Below are positions 10,431 through 22,114 of a stretch of 64,000 nt of DNA, one piece after another. A program made the translations under genes and the position numbers. Each line of letters opens with the position of its first letter. The stretch's first letter is position 1. Source of the DNA: Anaspis maculata (lineage: Eukaryota > Arthropoda > Insecta > Coleoptera > Scraptiidae); contig OX421962.1 in the NCBI GenBank assembly GCA_949128115.1, positions 97,452,935 through 97,516,934 on the forward strand, given 5' to 3'. A model generated the notes under the pieces. It saw nothing but the letters and a program-made list of their open reading frames with translations. It was not told the origin of the DNA and ran no database searches.

Positions 10431-13400
10431 GGGAGCTAGCGACGGATTTTTCAGATTGTTCGTATAGATTACCGCACAAAAATAATGAAATCTTCCTTGG
10501 GAATAAAGCAAATAAGATAATTCTTCCACAAAAATTTTCCTAATTTTTTCCTGCAAATTTCATTTGTTGGCTATGTGCATGTATTTCGAATGATTTGTAA
10601 CGTACCTTGGTTGTAAAGTTTACAGTTTACACCGCAGTTTTAAATACTCACTCGTTGAACACGAACCGACAAAAGAATCTGTATCAACTTTTACTCCAAT
10701 TCTCTTTCCACATTTCATGCGCTGGATGTAGCGGTATGCATGTACGAGTATCTGTAACGGTTCGCAAAAGTCCTCGACTATGAAGTTTACACCGCAGTTT
10801 CATATACTCGCAACATTATTTCACCTTTTTTGCAATCACGCGGCCTAACCAAATTTTTTTGGTGCCTGTTCCCATCCACCGAAAATTAGGCATATCATTT
10901 GCAAAAAACCCGGAAACGATACGACTTTTCGTTTAGGAGAAGACTGTAGGGTTGGGTGTTGATGTTAGACTGATGGACGTTGCTACATTGTAAGAAATAG
11001 AGACAGAGATCTTCTAGAGTTGAACAGACATTATGGAAGTGGATGCAGTGATGAGAGGATTTCACTAAACACATTGGAAAATATTGGCATTTTACTGCCA
11101 TTCACTCAGGCTTTCATTTACCTGCAGTCTCGCCAGCAGTTGTACACGCTTGGGCTTTACGCAATAATGTTGAATCTCATCGAGTCGTACCGTTTGTAGC
11201 AAAAATTTCACTGCACTGAACTAATCAGCTTTTTGGGTCATGCGTCGAGCCAAAGTGAAAAAAGCTCATTTTAGTTGGTCAAACACAACACTCTGGATTA
11301 GCAGCCTCGGCTTTGTACTTGGTTGATGAATCACAGAATGGCACCCGCGGGGCCTCCTCGAAACGCCATCATAATTACTTTACTGCCCTTTGGTCCTGAA
11401 ACATAGTTTTCCACCAGCCGGCCGGATTTTTCGAACACAACAACCATGCGCTCGCTATATAAAACATTATAGCGGTATAATTCGCGTATCAGAGATCAAA
11501 ACGAGGCCGTAAACTCGGGCATACAATAAAGCCGGGGCTTGTTTGCTGCTAATAGATTCCAGAGAGCCGAGCCGAGGATGGGTGTACGGAGGTGCGTCAA
11601 TTATCGACCTCAGGCGCGACGGCCCTAACAGGGCCGGCTCTCTCGGCATCAGCAGGGTTAGTGACCGAACATGCGGGGGGACCCCACGGAACTCGGCGGA
11701 ACAAAAACGAAATCACCGACATAATAATCGTTTCGCTATTTATGCCGGCGGTGGTGTGCGGGTGTGAGTTGCTGTGTGTGTGCAATGAAAATTGAAGGGT
11801 TGCGAATGAAACGGAACACGAAACAAGCAATCAATATGGGTCGCGGGCGGCTCACGCTCTCAGCAGCGTTGCGATTTTAATTCGGTGCGGAAACGGCCGA
11901 CTTTTCATCAACATCGCCATCACGGCCAACAATTTCGCTACGCTTATTATTTACGCCGACAAAAATAAACGCCGGCTATGATAGCGGCGCAGCGCTAATT
12001 GCGCGCATCTCTCTCGCGTTTGGGAGCTTTACGCGGCGCACTCGAAGAAACACGTGTACGACCTCCCCCTCCCCCTGTTTAATAAAGATTTTTTCTACCA
12101 CCCCCCCAATTCCTGTCGTAGCGCTTTCTTCCTGTTCAGAACTAGCTGCCTTCCGAAAGCTGTCGACAGTCCTGATTTAAAATGTCACTTTTCCGACTAC
12201 TATCATGACGTACAACAGAGCGATTACATGTAGGGGCTGCTTTTGCATGAGTTGGGTTTTACTGTCAATATTGTCAATGACAGCGTCTAAAGTCTGTCAC
12301 CACCTGTCATCACTGTCACCTGTGACCTGTGCCTAACTTAACCTCACTATCTAATCATCACACCAAACCAATGTCCCTAATCCCAACTCCAACCTGTTCA
12401 TAACCTGTCGGCGAAGATGTGAACTAATTTCATGTTATCGCCCGACACAGAAAAGGAGAATCGTTCACATCATCAGTGTAATGATGGTGGTCTGAAGTTG
12501 TGTGGGCGACTTCACTGCTGCCGATTCTATGCAGATTTATCATTCAATTTTCGTCTTGAAGAAGAACAAATTTACGTGAGGTTGACAAAATTCTAAAAGA
12601 AAAAACAATAAATACCATTAAAAAGTACCACCAATTAATTTTTCACCAAATCTCCAATTAACCTTACACCTAACGGTAAAAAGGTGATTTCGACAATAAA
12701 AGAAAAGTTCATATTCCAATTTTATCGAAAAAAGTACCGCAAATGCAGTCTAATCTGCAGCGTTGAACAGTCTTATGTACCTACGTTAAGTTGTCAACTT
12801 GTGGAAAAGAGGAAGGGCGGAGGGAGCTGTAAGCACTTTATAAAAGTTAATTGATTGCATGAAAAAGTGCCAAGCATTCTCTTTCCGTTCATTTGAATAA
12901 TTTGATTGTTTTTAATAATCCGAATAAAGTGCATCAATGCCAGACAAGAAGTCTGGTTATCACTTATCAGAAGTATTTTGTATCCCTCTGGCTTTTGCAG
13001 GAGTGACACTAGCATTAAATTTTGTAAGCAAGAAAAACCAAAAAAATGATTTTTTCAACTGAATGTTCATATAGGCGATTGACCTTATTGGGGAAAATGG
13101 CCGTTTCGTAGGGGAAGTTTTACGAAATTAATTGTAAGAAGAGGTGTAAGGCGGCAACGTCGGCTGTTACGTCAATTGGTGGCACGTCAAAATTGTCACT
13201 TTGCTGTCTTGTGCAGTCCACTACAAGCAAACTTTTGTTCCTGTGAACCCTTGGGACCCCGTAGGCTCCTTTTTGGGCCCCATGTTGATGACCAGCGTCG
13301 TCGCAGACCTTTCTCTAAATCATCCATAGCTTCCGCCTAAGGAAGACAACAGACTGTCACATCCGCACGGAGGGAAACACACAAACCGGTCGACCAGCCT

Positions 13401-14250
13401 TGCAACAAGCCAGCCTGCCAGCCAAGAAAAAATCACTTCGGGCTGGCCGTGCAGAGTCAACCACCACCTACCTTTTTTCCTCGCTTTTTTCTAAAGATTT
13501 TCTGCTTGGACTTCAGCTGGAGATCCGCATTTTTCATTCTAATAAGCCGCCGTAGCTACCTTTGTGTTCGGGACGTTAACGTTGTCCTTTTTTACCGCAA
13601 TGTAGTGCATTGCTGGGGGCGTAGTCTTTCAGCTGCGCACCTCTGGAGCTAGATCTACTACAAGCCTGCTAAATACGCTAACCATAACATGAAATAAGAG
13701 ACACAAATGCAAACCTCTTTTCACATTATTTCTACTTGTCAAATTTTCATGTCAATAATGTGGGTATTGCAGGTATCCACTAGTGCCCACCTAGGCTACT
13801 AGACGTCGGAGTATGGTGTTCCTCTCAAAAAATTCCTTTACGATCAAGTACCGAGCTCTACAACACCAGGTGGCGTTTTTTAAATGTAAATCGCCTACAG
13901 TTTCTGACCTGAGTGACCTGCTTTACAGGATTTTGATAACTTTTATTTCAAATCACTTTTGAAGTGTTACTCGAGACTTCAAATCTCTTGAAAGCTGGTT
14001 ATTTATTGTTGTTTGAATCGTTGTTTCGCGTCCAATGTTTAGCCAAAGAAAGTCGACAACAAAAAGAGAAAAAAGGGAAAGAGTTTACTAAAATATTTCA
14101 AAATATGAAAATATAGGGGGTCGAAGGACCACCTTTTGACCCTCCATATTTTCAAAAATTAAATTTTCTGATACTTGTATAGCAATTCCCTAACTGCGGT
14201 TCAATTTTCTACCCCCAGTTTGCAAACACCCTGTATACTATCACTTATAT
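10431..14250. other. unassigned DNA with CpG-rich stretch 11.46-12.06 kb
   Basis: No complete gene. Around 11.46-12.06 kb the sequence is richer in CpG words such as GCGGCGCAGCGC and GCGGCGCAC. Three overlapping open frames there on both strands do not resemble a protein. The rest is ordinary AT-rich DNA with a few TGTCA-rich words at 12.24-12.33 kb and a lone CACCCTG-TA terminus at about 14.228 kb. Confidence 0.4.
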
Positions 14251-14369
14251 GACGAATTCAGTTCACTGCTCCAGGCTCCAGAGCTGCTCGGCCGCTCTAG
14301 TTGTTAGGAAACAGATGATTCTATTGGAGTTTCCGGCCGAGCAGTTCTGGAGCAGCCAAGTGAATTCGC
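14251..14369. repeat. 119-bp fold-back, GACGAATTCA ends
   Basis: GACGAATTCAGTTCACTGCT pairs with the right arm ending CAAGTGAATTCGCC, and CTCGGCCG pairs with CGGCCGAG nearer the centre. Mismatches are few. MITE-like palindrome. Confidence 0.75.
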
Positions 14370-15182
14370 CATTACACTTGCCTTTGCAAAATGGCAATAT
14401 GTCAACAACTTCAAACTACTGACAGTTCACACTTTGTGATTGACACTGTTACTATAGACAACATATGCGAGGGAAAATCCAAATACAACCAACTCAAATG
14501 ATCAAAAATTAAATATACCCAAGGTTTGAAACTTTGCTAAAGCTCAACCATGGCTTAACCTAAACTTGCCTAAACGAAATCGGTGGGGTGAACTCATGAC
14601 TCTTAGGTGAACCTTAATTTAAACCGAGATTACTAAAGTAGATATTTAAGGGTGAGCGGTGCAGTTGGGCTATAGTTATGTCACTTTGATGTTATTGTCA
14701 GTTGTCATTACTGTCCGCTTTGGCAGACATCTTGTGGCGGGAGAATTTATTTGAATTGCAAATAGCCATCGCCTACGACTATACCTGATAAATCCAGTAT
14801 AAGAGTAAAGTCTCGGCTTATCTTTCACTCAATGGTAAACATACTTGCTGCTTGATAAGCGCTGCTTCGTGTAAGACCGTTGCTTCTTGCAAATATGTTT
14901 TGCGAATTAAATGGATTGAGCACGAGTGAGTGAGTGACGAAAAACCGAGCGTTTTTGCTTATTATATTACTTGCATTGAAACCTATAATACGCATCAATT
15001 ATGGAGCGAATTATGCCGTTAGCTGAGCCACTGACCTCGCGGAAGTGCGATCCGAATTATTATTGACGACATGCACCAGGCCGAACCCGATACCCGCTGA
15101 TGATGGCCCGGTCTAAAATGAAAGTACCGAGTAATTAGTGTGCCGAGTGGGTTTTCCCACTTGCTGGGTGATCGATCCCGCC
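14370..15182. other. unassigned intergenic DNA
   Basis: No gene or repeat recognised. Near 15.02-15.17 kb composition rises in GC. Confidence 0.4.
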
Positions 15183-15431
15183 TCATTGATGGGTAAATTG
15201 GCTGGAGCGGGTCGAACTGACGTTGACGGAATTGGCGTTTACTCTCGGCTTTTTGGCAGTTGATAAATTTTTGATTGCCTCTTGCCTATGCCCGCAAGTT
15301 TTCGGCAGCCCATCAGGAATTAGATCGAAACCTTTGAAGAGACCCTTGAAAACGCTCACAGGAGTCTTCGATGTCGTCGGGGTGCCTTCCTTCAGATACA
15401 CTGCACGCGTTTTGGAACAGCTGTCGCTCAT
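15183..15431 (-). CDS. unrecognised 82-codon ORF (doubtful)
   Basis: An ATG-initiated frame of 82 codons on the minus strand, in DNA richer in GC than its surroundings. The product is basic and Ser/Thr/Lys-rich with no recognisable domain, signal peptide or membrane segment. The opposite strand is also open across most of the interval, which weakens the case for coding. I see no convincing splice sites at the edges. It may be a terminal exon, a relic or chance. Confidence 0.18.
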   Translation of the reverse strand: MSDSCSKTRAVYLKEGTPTTSKTPVSVFKGLFKGFDLIPDGLPKTCGHRQEAIKNLSTAKKPRVNANSVNVSSTRSSQFTHQ

Positions 15432-16009
15432 CAGCTCGAAAAGTTCGATTTAAAACCAGTGCTAATATAGTTAATTCTAACAGAAATCACAAAGCGTCGA
15501 GTTTTATTACTTTTATTGCCTTCATGATTGTGTCTAATGGAATTTGGAAGTTTTGCGAGCTTTTACCAACTGGCAGAAGCATGACAGCTGTCCAAAATGC
15601 CGTGCCAGTAGCTGCACTTGATTAATTCGTATGAATAAATGGAACATGGAATCAAATAAACATGATGCGTGACACTTGGGTAACTGTTTTGCGTTACTTC
15701 AAGTGTATCGTGTATCAGGAAAGAAAACGGCACAAAGAACATTGTTTATTGTCTACTATACAGGTATAATGGATTTCATACTGAAATGGTTGTTATTGTA
15801 ATAATACTACTTATTCATTTGCATGTTTCATCTTAACGAAAAATTGAAAAGGCAGTTTTTTTTTTCCGTTTGGAAGATTGCATATGCATGAGGCTGAGGG
15901 GGTGGTAAGAGAAAGTAGTTTGTTACAAGCATTTTTAAGCGGGGGAGGAAGTCTATACCTTTCAGCTCGCCTTTCAGTCTATCTATATATTGAAAGCTGT
16001 CCCCACTCT
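15432..16009. other. unassigned intergenic DNA
   Basis: A plus-strand open frame to 15625 overlaps the doubtful ORF and shows no domain. Nothing else recognised. Confidence 0.35.
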
Positions 16010-16205
16010 TTAAAATTTAAAAAAACAAAATGAATTTTTTTTTTGAAATTTTTGAGAATTTTTAAAATTTAATAACATTGCCCGTACATTTCTCGTTGAA
16101 TGAGTTTCCACTTGTAGAAAAAAATTAACAAAAACCGATTCCCTTCAACAACTTTTTTAGTCACATCAGAACCCCTTGAGGAAGTGCTGTCCCGAGTGCT
16201 GTCCA
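16010..16205 (-). repeat. fragment of the 60-62-kb satellite-like family
   Basis: CATTGCCCGTACATTT, CCACTTGTAGAAA, AACCGATTCCCTTCAACAAC and TTTTTTAGTCACATCAGA occur in the same order as in the inverse-orientation copies of the array at 60.15-62.39 kb. One diverged copy of about 150-190 bp. Confidence 0.65.
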
Positions 16206-17697
16206 CGCTCTGTAGTATTTCACCTTCTATCAAATTCTACCCGATTTTTGACTTTTAACAGCATTTTCATCGTTTCTGTTCTTATTTACATAATTTTCAT
16301 CTTATCAGTTATTTGAATTTTCAATAATTATCAAATCTCAGCGAGGCTTACTTCTTTCCCAGTAGGTACAGCTCGTGCATTATTGATGTCTGTAATAGTT
16401 CTTCTTCCTATGCAGATTGGGCTCTTCTGCGACGGCGTGGACAGGTATAAGTAATGGCGGTATATTTGATCAGGCCATAATTTCGAACAAGGATCAATTT
16501 TACCATTACAATTAACAAATGGATGCATTAAATGCGTCAAAATTTGTGCTAGAGCATGTAAAAGTATAACATTTTACTAGGAAAGTAAGCAAGAAACTAA
16601 ATGATTGCTTGATTTTTCATATATGTCGATATTAAAGTTGAAAAATTTGTGGTGAGATTGTGATCCGAGGATGGACTGTATAACTGGTTGCCTGCTCGTT
16701 GACCGTTTGCCCTCTGTTTAAGTTTTAAACCCACGTCCCACGTGCCATGTGACATGTGTTAACCTCAAATATTTGGCCGAGAAAAGTCATCACATCAGAG
16801 TACATACATCAGAGAAAAGTGTCCGTCGATTTAAGGTGAACAATAGTTTCAATGCTTCAATTTTTACATGGTTTATTCGTTTGTAGCACGTGTGTCAGTA
16901 CAGTACTGTCAGTTCGGAATGTTCGGATGTAACATTGGTTGCCTAACCTGATGATAAAATAATACAAAAAGGCCTGATCGCTCACTGAACCTTCTCGTGT
17001 TCCTCTAGCATTCACCATTTAGCTTCTTAATAACTATTTCACACCAAAAACAACTCATTTGATAAGAAACGCAACGTTTTCCAATGTATTGTACACAAAT
17101 TTTCCAGTTTGTTCGAATGTAGCACAAGTTGCCTAATCAAAAGTTGCACATGCGTCTAGAACACTATGTATAGGAACAGGAACTATTGTGTTATTTTGTG
17201 CTGAAATGGGAAATAAATTCTTAGAATTATATGTACATATATCAATTACACTATACGCTCTTATTTGGGTAGGTATTGGTATTCCAGGCCACGACGGCGA
17301 TCTAATTACTGTTACAAAACATCCCTAGGATCTAAAAAGTCTGGAAATCAATTTACTCAATAGTCAATTTCATGATTCAAAAAAATGTATCCAATTATTG
17401 AAAAATTCTAAAATATCCACCACGCGCCTTGTAAGGGCTATACCAGCATTTTGACAATTCGGGCGATTTTCACTGGTTATCTGACAGAAGCGACAGAACA
17501 GAAATGACGTAAAAACTTACAAACTAGCTTCGCCAGTTTCAGTCGCCAGAGAGCGTCTAGATTTTTGAAATCGCGAATAGTCATTGAAATTCCAGTAGGT
17601 GCTGTTGTACAACCCAAATGGCATGCGTGTGACCAGTAACTGCCCTTTTGTAAAATTGCTGAGCTTCATGATCTGGTGCCTTGCTAAATAAGCCCTG
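16206..17697. other. unassigned intergenic DNA
   Basis: No gene or repeat recognised. Small open frames only. Confidence 0.4.
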
Positions 17698-17823
17698 TAA
17701 GGCAGCAGTCACACTGGAGCCATCACCACCCACTACCACCCACCACCACCCACTACCACCAAGCAAAATAATCCGCCCTGGTCTCACTGAGCCACCGTCC
17801 ATCGTCCACCGTAAATCACCACC

Positions 17824-17917
17824 AACCACGATTTTAGGCAACATTTGCTACATCAGTGTACTGCGGAATGTATTTCATACTCCCAGGGACTTTTCTCACA
17901 CGATTCAAGAATAGCGG
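17824..17917 (+). repeat. half of the 54.65-kb fold-back, inside the Harbinger element
   Basis: ACGATTTTAGGCAACATTTG through GATTCAAGAATAGCGGC matches the right half of the palindrome at 54648-54824 with few changes. Either that small element inserted here and lost its left half, or the palindrome arose from this internal Harbinger sequence. The first ATG-less codons of the open frame that starts at 17845 lie in this repeat, so the real transposase start is further right. Confidence 0.75.
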
Positions 17918-17955
17918 CCCAGCTCATGACAAGATTGACAAGTTCTCTGATTGCA

Positions 17956-18195
17956 ATGATTTCGTCTGATGACTCAGATATCGACGAAGTTGTAGCTTTA
18001 TACTACATTTCGAAAAAAATCCGTAAAAAACGCCGGAACATATGGGTGCGTCAAATGTTTCTCGATAGAGAACAACTAGGAGAATTTCATCAATTAGTGC
18101 CGCAGCTTGTTGATGATGAAGAACAATTTTACAGTTATCACCGTATGAACAAGAAATGTTACAATTTGTTAGTGACAAAAGTGAAACCTTTGTTC
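17956..18195 (+). pseudogene. PIF/Harbinger transposase, N-terminal fragment
   Basis: PIF/Harbinger transposases are DDE nucleases that cut at the element's terminal repeats; the catalytic domain follows an N-terminal region of roughly 80-100 residues. The open frame runs 17845-18345, but the transposase-like part begins at an internal Met at 17956 followed by an acidic stretch (SSDDSDID), a basic stretch (KKIRKKRR) and then IWVRQMFLDREQLGEFH and LVDDEEQFYSYHRM. That order, including the W-V-R, E-F-H and D-E-E-x-F-x-x-Y-x-R-M positions, is what I expect at the start of this family. Similarity stops near VKPL at about 18195; the remaining codons read into subterminal sequence. No DDE residues are present, so it is inactive. 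Assignment is from memory of the family pattern, not from a search. Confidence 0.75.
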
Positions 18196-18446
18196 TCTTC
18201 GGGACATACACATTGTATATTGTATGTATGCACAAAATGTTTGTTCTGCATGCGCATCAAGATGCGCATTGTTAACCACCGACCACTGACCACCACTTTG
18301 GAAATTTCAAACACATGGCCACCGGTGGTCACTGGACGCTGGTAAGAGGTGGCTGCAGTGTGACCAGCATCATTACATTGCGTGCGTTTGATTTTTGGTT
18401 GATGGTAGTGGGTGGTGGTGGGTGGCTCAGTGTGACTGCTGCCTAA

Positions 18447-18834
18447 AAGTCGCTATTTCCATGTTTACAAATCGCTTGTTGTTCCCTAAATAAATATGTC
18501 AGTTAAAAGTTGTTTAGTCGGGGCTTTCTTGTAATTTTCCACGCAAAGCAATTGTGATCAAGCAGAAGTCTCTCGAATGCAATGTATTGGAGGTTTTTTC
18601 ATTATTCATGGCTGGTGATAATAATTGTTGAGTTTTTAAATAAAAAATTACGAAACTAACGATGGTGATGCCGAGTACAAGCATTGCGACAAAGCGCGAA
18701 AATCTGACGCGAATAAAAAATGTCCATCTCGAGACAAGCCCATAAACTCTACCCGAGCCAAGGTAAAACCCCGCTCGTCTTTGTCTCGCGTTACGATGTT
18801 TGGAAATTCTCCTCTCCTCTATACGTTACGTTCC
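18447..18834. other. unassigned intergenic DNA
   Basis: No gene or repeat recognised. Confidence 0.4.
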
Positions 18835-18990
18835 ACATGGCCTTGTGGTAGAAAGGTTAGCTCGGCAGGCAACGCTCCGCACCGTCAAGCCTATCGCCCG
18901 TACAGGCCCGGGTTCGAATCCCGGCGCGTACGCACCGGCTTATACCTGACTTTTTCCTGTGATGACAGATTATGCTTTACCTGACCTTCG
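18835..18990 (+). mobile_element. tRNA-derived SINE-like unit
   Basis: ATGGCCTTGTGGT resembles a pol III A box and GGTTCGAATCC at 18911-18921 is a consensus B box. The T arm is perfect (CCGGG-TTCGAAT-CCCGG), while the acceptor stem and anticodon arm are not tRNA-like. Downstream sequence runs to a T-rich tract near 19028. A degenerate tRNA-headed SINE fits best. Confidence 0.65.
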
Positions 18991-19109
18991 GGTATGAGGA
19001 TTTGATTAGTCTTTCTGAGGATTAGTCTTTTTTTTTTTTGAGTGTCAGGTATGCACTTATCCACCTTACTACGAAATGTGTACGAAATGTATTAGCTGAA
19101 TTCAACGGC
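18991..19109. other. SINE tail or unassigned DNA
   Basis: Includes a run of T at about 19029-19040 that may be the SINE tail on this strand. No other feature. Confidence 0.35.
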
Positions 19110-20290
19110 TGAATGGAACAATAAAACAAGTGAGTATGCCCTTCACGTGCGTGAGTCTCAGTAGCGCATTTTATTGAAGAGGCATATTGTGAATGTAAAG
19201 AAATTTGGCTGAAGGAGAAACACCACTCTTTGCCCACTCTCTTCAATCGAAACTCATTGTGATATTTTGTTATCGGAATGGGTCACTTGCCAATGAAATA
19301 GATTTGAATGAAAATTCTTTCAATCATCAACAGTGTTGTTGTTTTCTCTTACATACATTCATCTCTTACTTTGAGGGTGGCGTATGTGGGAGCGGCAGCG
19401 TTTGGCGAAAAAACTTTTGCACAGTTTAAGTTGGGAGTTTCTAAATGTTTGAGTAACATTAACATCTAAATCAGTGAAAATTGTTGAAAGTTGCACTTTT
19501 TTCTTTTGGGGGCGGAAGCTGGAGGCGGCGCCACATCAAAAGTAGCCTTTGTCCTTTCCCATTTTTAGTCAGCTATCCATATAGCGAAAGACTTAGTTCG
19601 CTATGTCTTCGGGTCGAGCTTCGGGTTTATGTTTTTCAATTATCTCTTATTGGGGGGGCGGCGTGTGGGAACGGCAGCGTTCGGCTAAGCAAATGTTGCA
19701 CAGCTTGAGTTGGCTGTTCCTAAATGTTTGAGACTCGGTTTGAGGAAACATCTCAATCAGTAACAATTGTGAAAGTTGCAGTTTTTGTCGTTTGGGGGCG
19801 GAATCTGGGGGCGGCGACTAACCAAAAGTAGCCTATCCTTTCCTATTTTCAGTCAGCTATTCATATAGCGAAAGAATTAGATCGCTGTGTCTTCGGGTTT
19901 ATGTTTTTCATTTTAAGGTGATTGGGGGCGGTTTTTAGCAATTTTTTCATGTCGGCGGCGCATATTGAAAATGAAATGTTTCTGGGCTTGCGTTTTTAAG
20001 TGGCAACTATGTATTATTCATAAAATGAGAACAGCAGAGCATTAGGTCTGGGAGAAATTGCAATATCATGTTATTTCAAGTTGATCGGAGGCGGTTTTCT
20101 CTATGTTGGCGGCGCAATATAGACATTCAATATAGCCTAGCCCAGCTTTGGGAGTGGTAGCTATGTAACAGCGAAAACATCAGAAAGCTTGGGCGTCTAG
20201 TTTGCGAGGAGTTCGAGGAACGGACAGACGGACGGACGGACAAAGCGGCTGCAATAGCAATTTTCATCAAGATGGAAAATGCGCTAAAAA
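19110..20290 (+). repeat. long GGCGG-rich repeat, copy A (uninterrupted)
   Basis: About 1.18 kb that recurs at 55.02-57.55 kb in the same orientation. Inside, a segment marked by CGGCAGCGTTTGG / AAATGTTTGAG / AGTCAGCTATCCATATAGCG occurs twice at a spacing of about 280 bp (19393 and 19672). The right part carries a GGAC/AGAC run (20221-20241). No reading frame is conserved between copies, so I treat it as a non-coding repeat of unknown class. It preserves the empty site of the LINE inserted in copy B, between 19568 and 19569. Confidence 0.85.
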
Positions 20291-20930
20291 AGGAAAGTAC
20301 TGACATCGGTGAAACGAAAATCCCACGTGCAAATCCGGCGGCATTCAGCATAGTAGTTCAATATAATAATTCAGAGACGACAACGACCATCATAACCTCG
20401 TAAAAGTTTTGGTTCTCTTTCTCTCTCGTGCGGAGCTTCATTAAAATTAATTAGACAGCTTGTGCAGCACAAAACGAACTCCAATTCCGGCGGCTCCGTT
20501 CTATGGTCACGATGATGTTTTATAGCTTAACGTGCCGGAGCCGGGGTACTTACCGGCGAATTATTGTATCGATCTTCCTGGCGACTCCTTATTCGCACTC
20601 TCGAAAATCGCGCACCCTGCACACTACTCCAGCCGAATAAGAAGCGAAAAACAGAGGACGAGAGGGATTTATTTAATTAAGTCTGTCTGTGTGCGCTCCA
20701 CTGCCGGAATCGTCCGAAAATTACCATTCATCGTTTGCGGCGAGCAGAGCGAGGGGCGCGCGCCGAAAAGCCATTTGGCATCATAATATTCTAATCGCGC
20801 TCGTTTAATTGGATTCGAGATTTAGCGGAGTGCGAAAATTCCGCGCATTTTTCCCTTCGGTAATTATTTGAAAGTTGCACGCGCGAGAATTTACGGGAGG
20901 TGTGTTTTATTGAACGGATATTGAAGGGCT
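20291..20930. other. unassigned, CpG-rich DNA
   Basis: 20.4-20.9 kb is richer in CpG than its neighbours and has no recognised repeat. The open frames on both strands show no domain. Possible host regulatory DNA, by composition only. Confidence 0.35.
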
Positions 20931-21076
20931 CTTTCCGTAACAGGTGCGCTCGTGAACTCGAATGGCATGCATACGCAACGAAACAACCCCTTCGTGCATG
21001 CATACGCAACGGAATCACCCCTTCGTGAGCCAAACACCGGTGCAGAACGACGTGGGGTTGACCTCGTATATGGCAA
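20931..21076 (-). pseudogene. Ty3/gypsy reverse-transcriptase relic
   Basis: The minus-strand frame contains GLFRCVCMPFEFTSAPVTE (Met of MPF at 20968), matching the conserved G-L-x-R-x-x-x-M-P-F-G-x-x-N-A-P region of Ty3/gypsy reverse transcriptases, which lies in the RT domain N-terminal to the YxDD site. G is replaced by E and N by S. A 31-bp tandem duplication (20965-21026) sits in the coding part and breaks the frame. No neighbouring pol domain is detectable. A decayed fragment; a related fragment lies at 27.0-27.25 kb. Confidence 0.65.
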
Positions 21077-21349
21077 TTTTGCTGTACAGGGATGAGGTTG
21101 CCTGATTCTGACAGCAATTTCGGCTATCGTAAATTTTCAATCGACCAAACCAACTTGCCCTGTTTCCGCTGAAATTTTTTGTTTCCATGAATTTTTTTAT
21201 GGCTTTTTGCAGAATATCTCCCTCACACGTGAAATATGCGATAATTCTCATGAAAATGCCCAGCATTAATTAGTGATAATTGCACTAAAACGTCAAAAAA
21301 TTATCGGTGGCGATTCAAGTGAAATGTCTTTTCGTTGGTATTTAGCTTG
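21077..21349. other. unassigned DNA
   Basis: Sequence next to the gypsy relic; no further pol motif seen. Confidence 0.35.
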
Positions 21350-22065
21350 ATTATTACATACAACGCCCTTGATTATTAGACCTACAAGGATAATATTCAC
21401 TTATCTAAATCCCACTGTCAATAGCAACGGAATAAAATTCATGTAAACAACAAAATCTGACAGCTGTCACTTCGGACTTCTTTTATGTAATAATCTTCAA
21501 AATACCACTCGTGCTCGAGATTTTCCCAGATAATTTTGGCCAGGCGTTTCCCTCGGGCTGATTGTCCCTGGATAAATGCCCTCCTCCTACGGAGTCGGGC
21601 ATTTATCGCTACAATCAGCACTCGCGATCGCCTGATCAAAATTATCGTGAAAATCTAAGCACTTGTGATATTACTGTTGATTATTACACACAACGCCTTT
21701 GATTATTATTAGACCAACAAGGATAATATTCACTTATCTAAATCCCACTCTCAATGGCAACGGAATAAAATTGATGTAAACAACAAAATCTGACAGCTGT
21801 CACTTCGGACTTCTTTTTTGCAATAATCATCAAAACATCACCCGTCCTCGAGATTTTCCCCGATAATTTTGGCCAAGCGTTTCCCTCGGGCTGGTTGTAG
21901 CGATAAATGCCCGACTCCGCAGGAGGAGATCCTGCGGAGTCCCTAGATAAATGCCCTCCTCCTGCGGAGTCGGGCATTTAACGCTACAACCAGCACTCGC
22001 GATCGCTAGGCCAAAATTATCGTGAAAGTCTAACCACTTGTGATATTACTGTTGACTAAAATTAT
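21350..22065 (+). repeat. two tandem copies of the 10.08-kb repeat
   Basis: Copy starts at about 21350 and 21677 share GATTATTACAYACAACGCC and the word order described at 10078-10430, including CACTTGTGATATTACTGTT at each end. Both contain a hairpin of AAATGCCCTCCTCCT and its partner GTCGGGCATTT; the second copy has an extra inverted piece with CTCCGCAGGAGGAGATCCTG that makes a second hairpin. Copy lengths are about 327 and 389 bp. Confidence 0.85.
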
Positions 22066-22114
22066 CGTTCAACCGTAATGTCTGAGAATTTTTCGGGAAA
22101 TATTCGTATATGTA

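Larger units (their letters stand above)
17698..18446. mobile_element. nonautonomous PIF/Harbinger element
   Basis: Terminal inverted repeats begin GGCAGCAGTCACACTG at 17701 and end at 18443 with the reverse complement, followed inward on both sides by CCACC-rich subterminal sequence. The element (743 bp) is flanked by TAA at 17698-17700 and 18444-18446, the 3-bp TWA target duplication known for PIF/Harbinger. Inside lies only the N-terminal part of a transposase; the DDE catalytic core is missing. The left subterminal CCACC tract is longer than the right one. It could be mobilised only by an enzyme supplied in trans. Confidence 0.85.

Noticed and set aside
11460..11830. Coding exon in the CpG-rich stretch
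   Set aside because: Frames are open on both strands at once and none resembles a protein; no paired splice signals.
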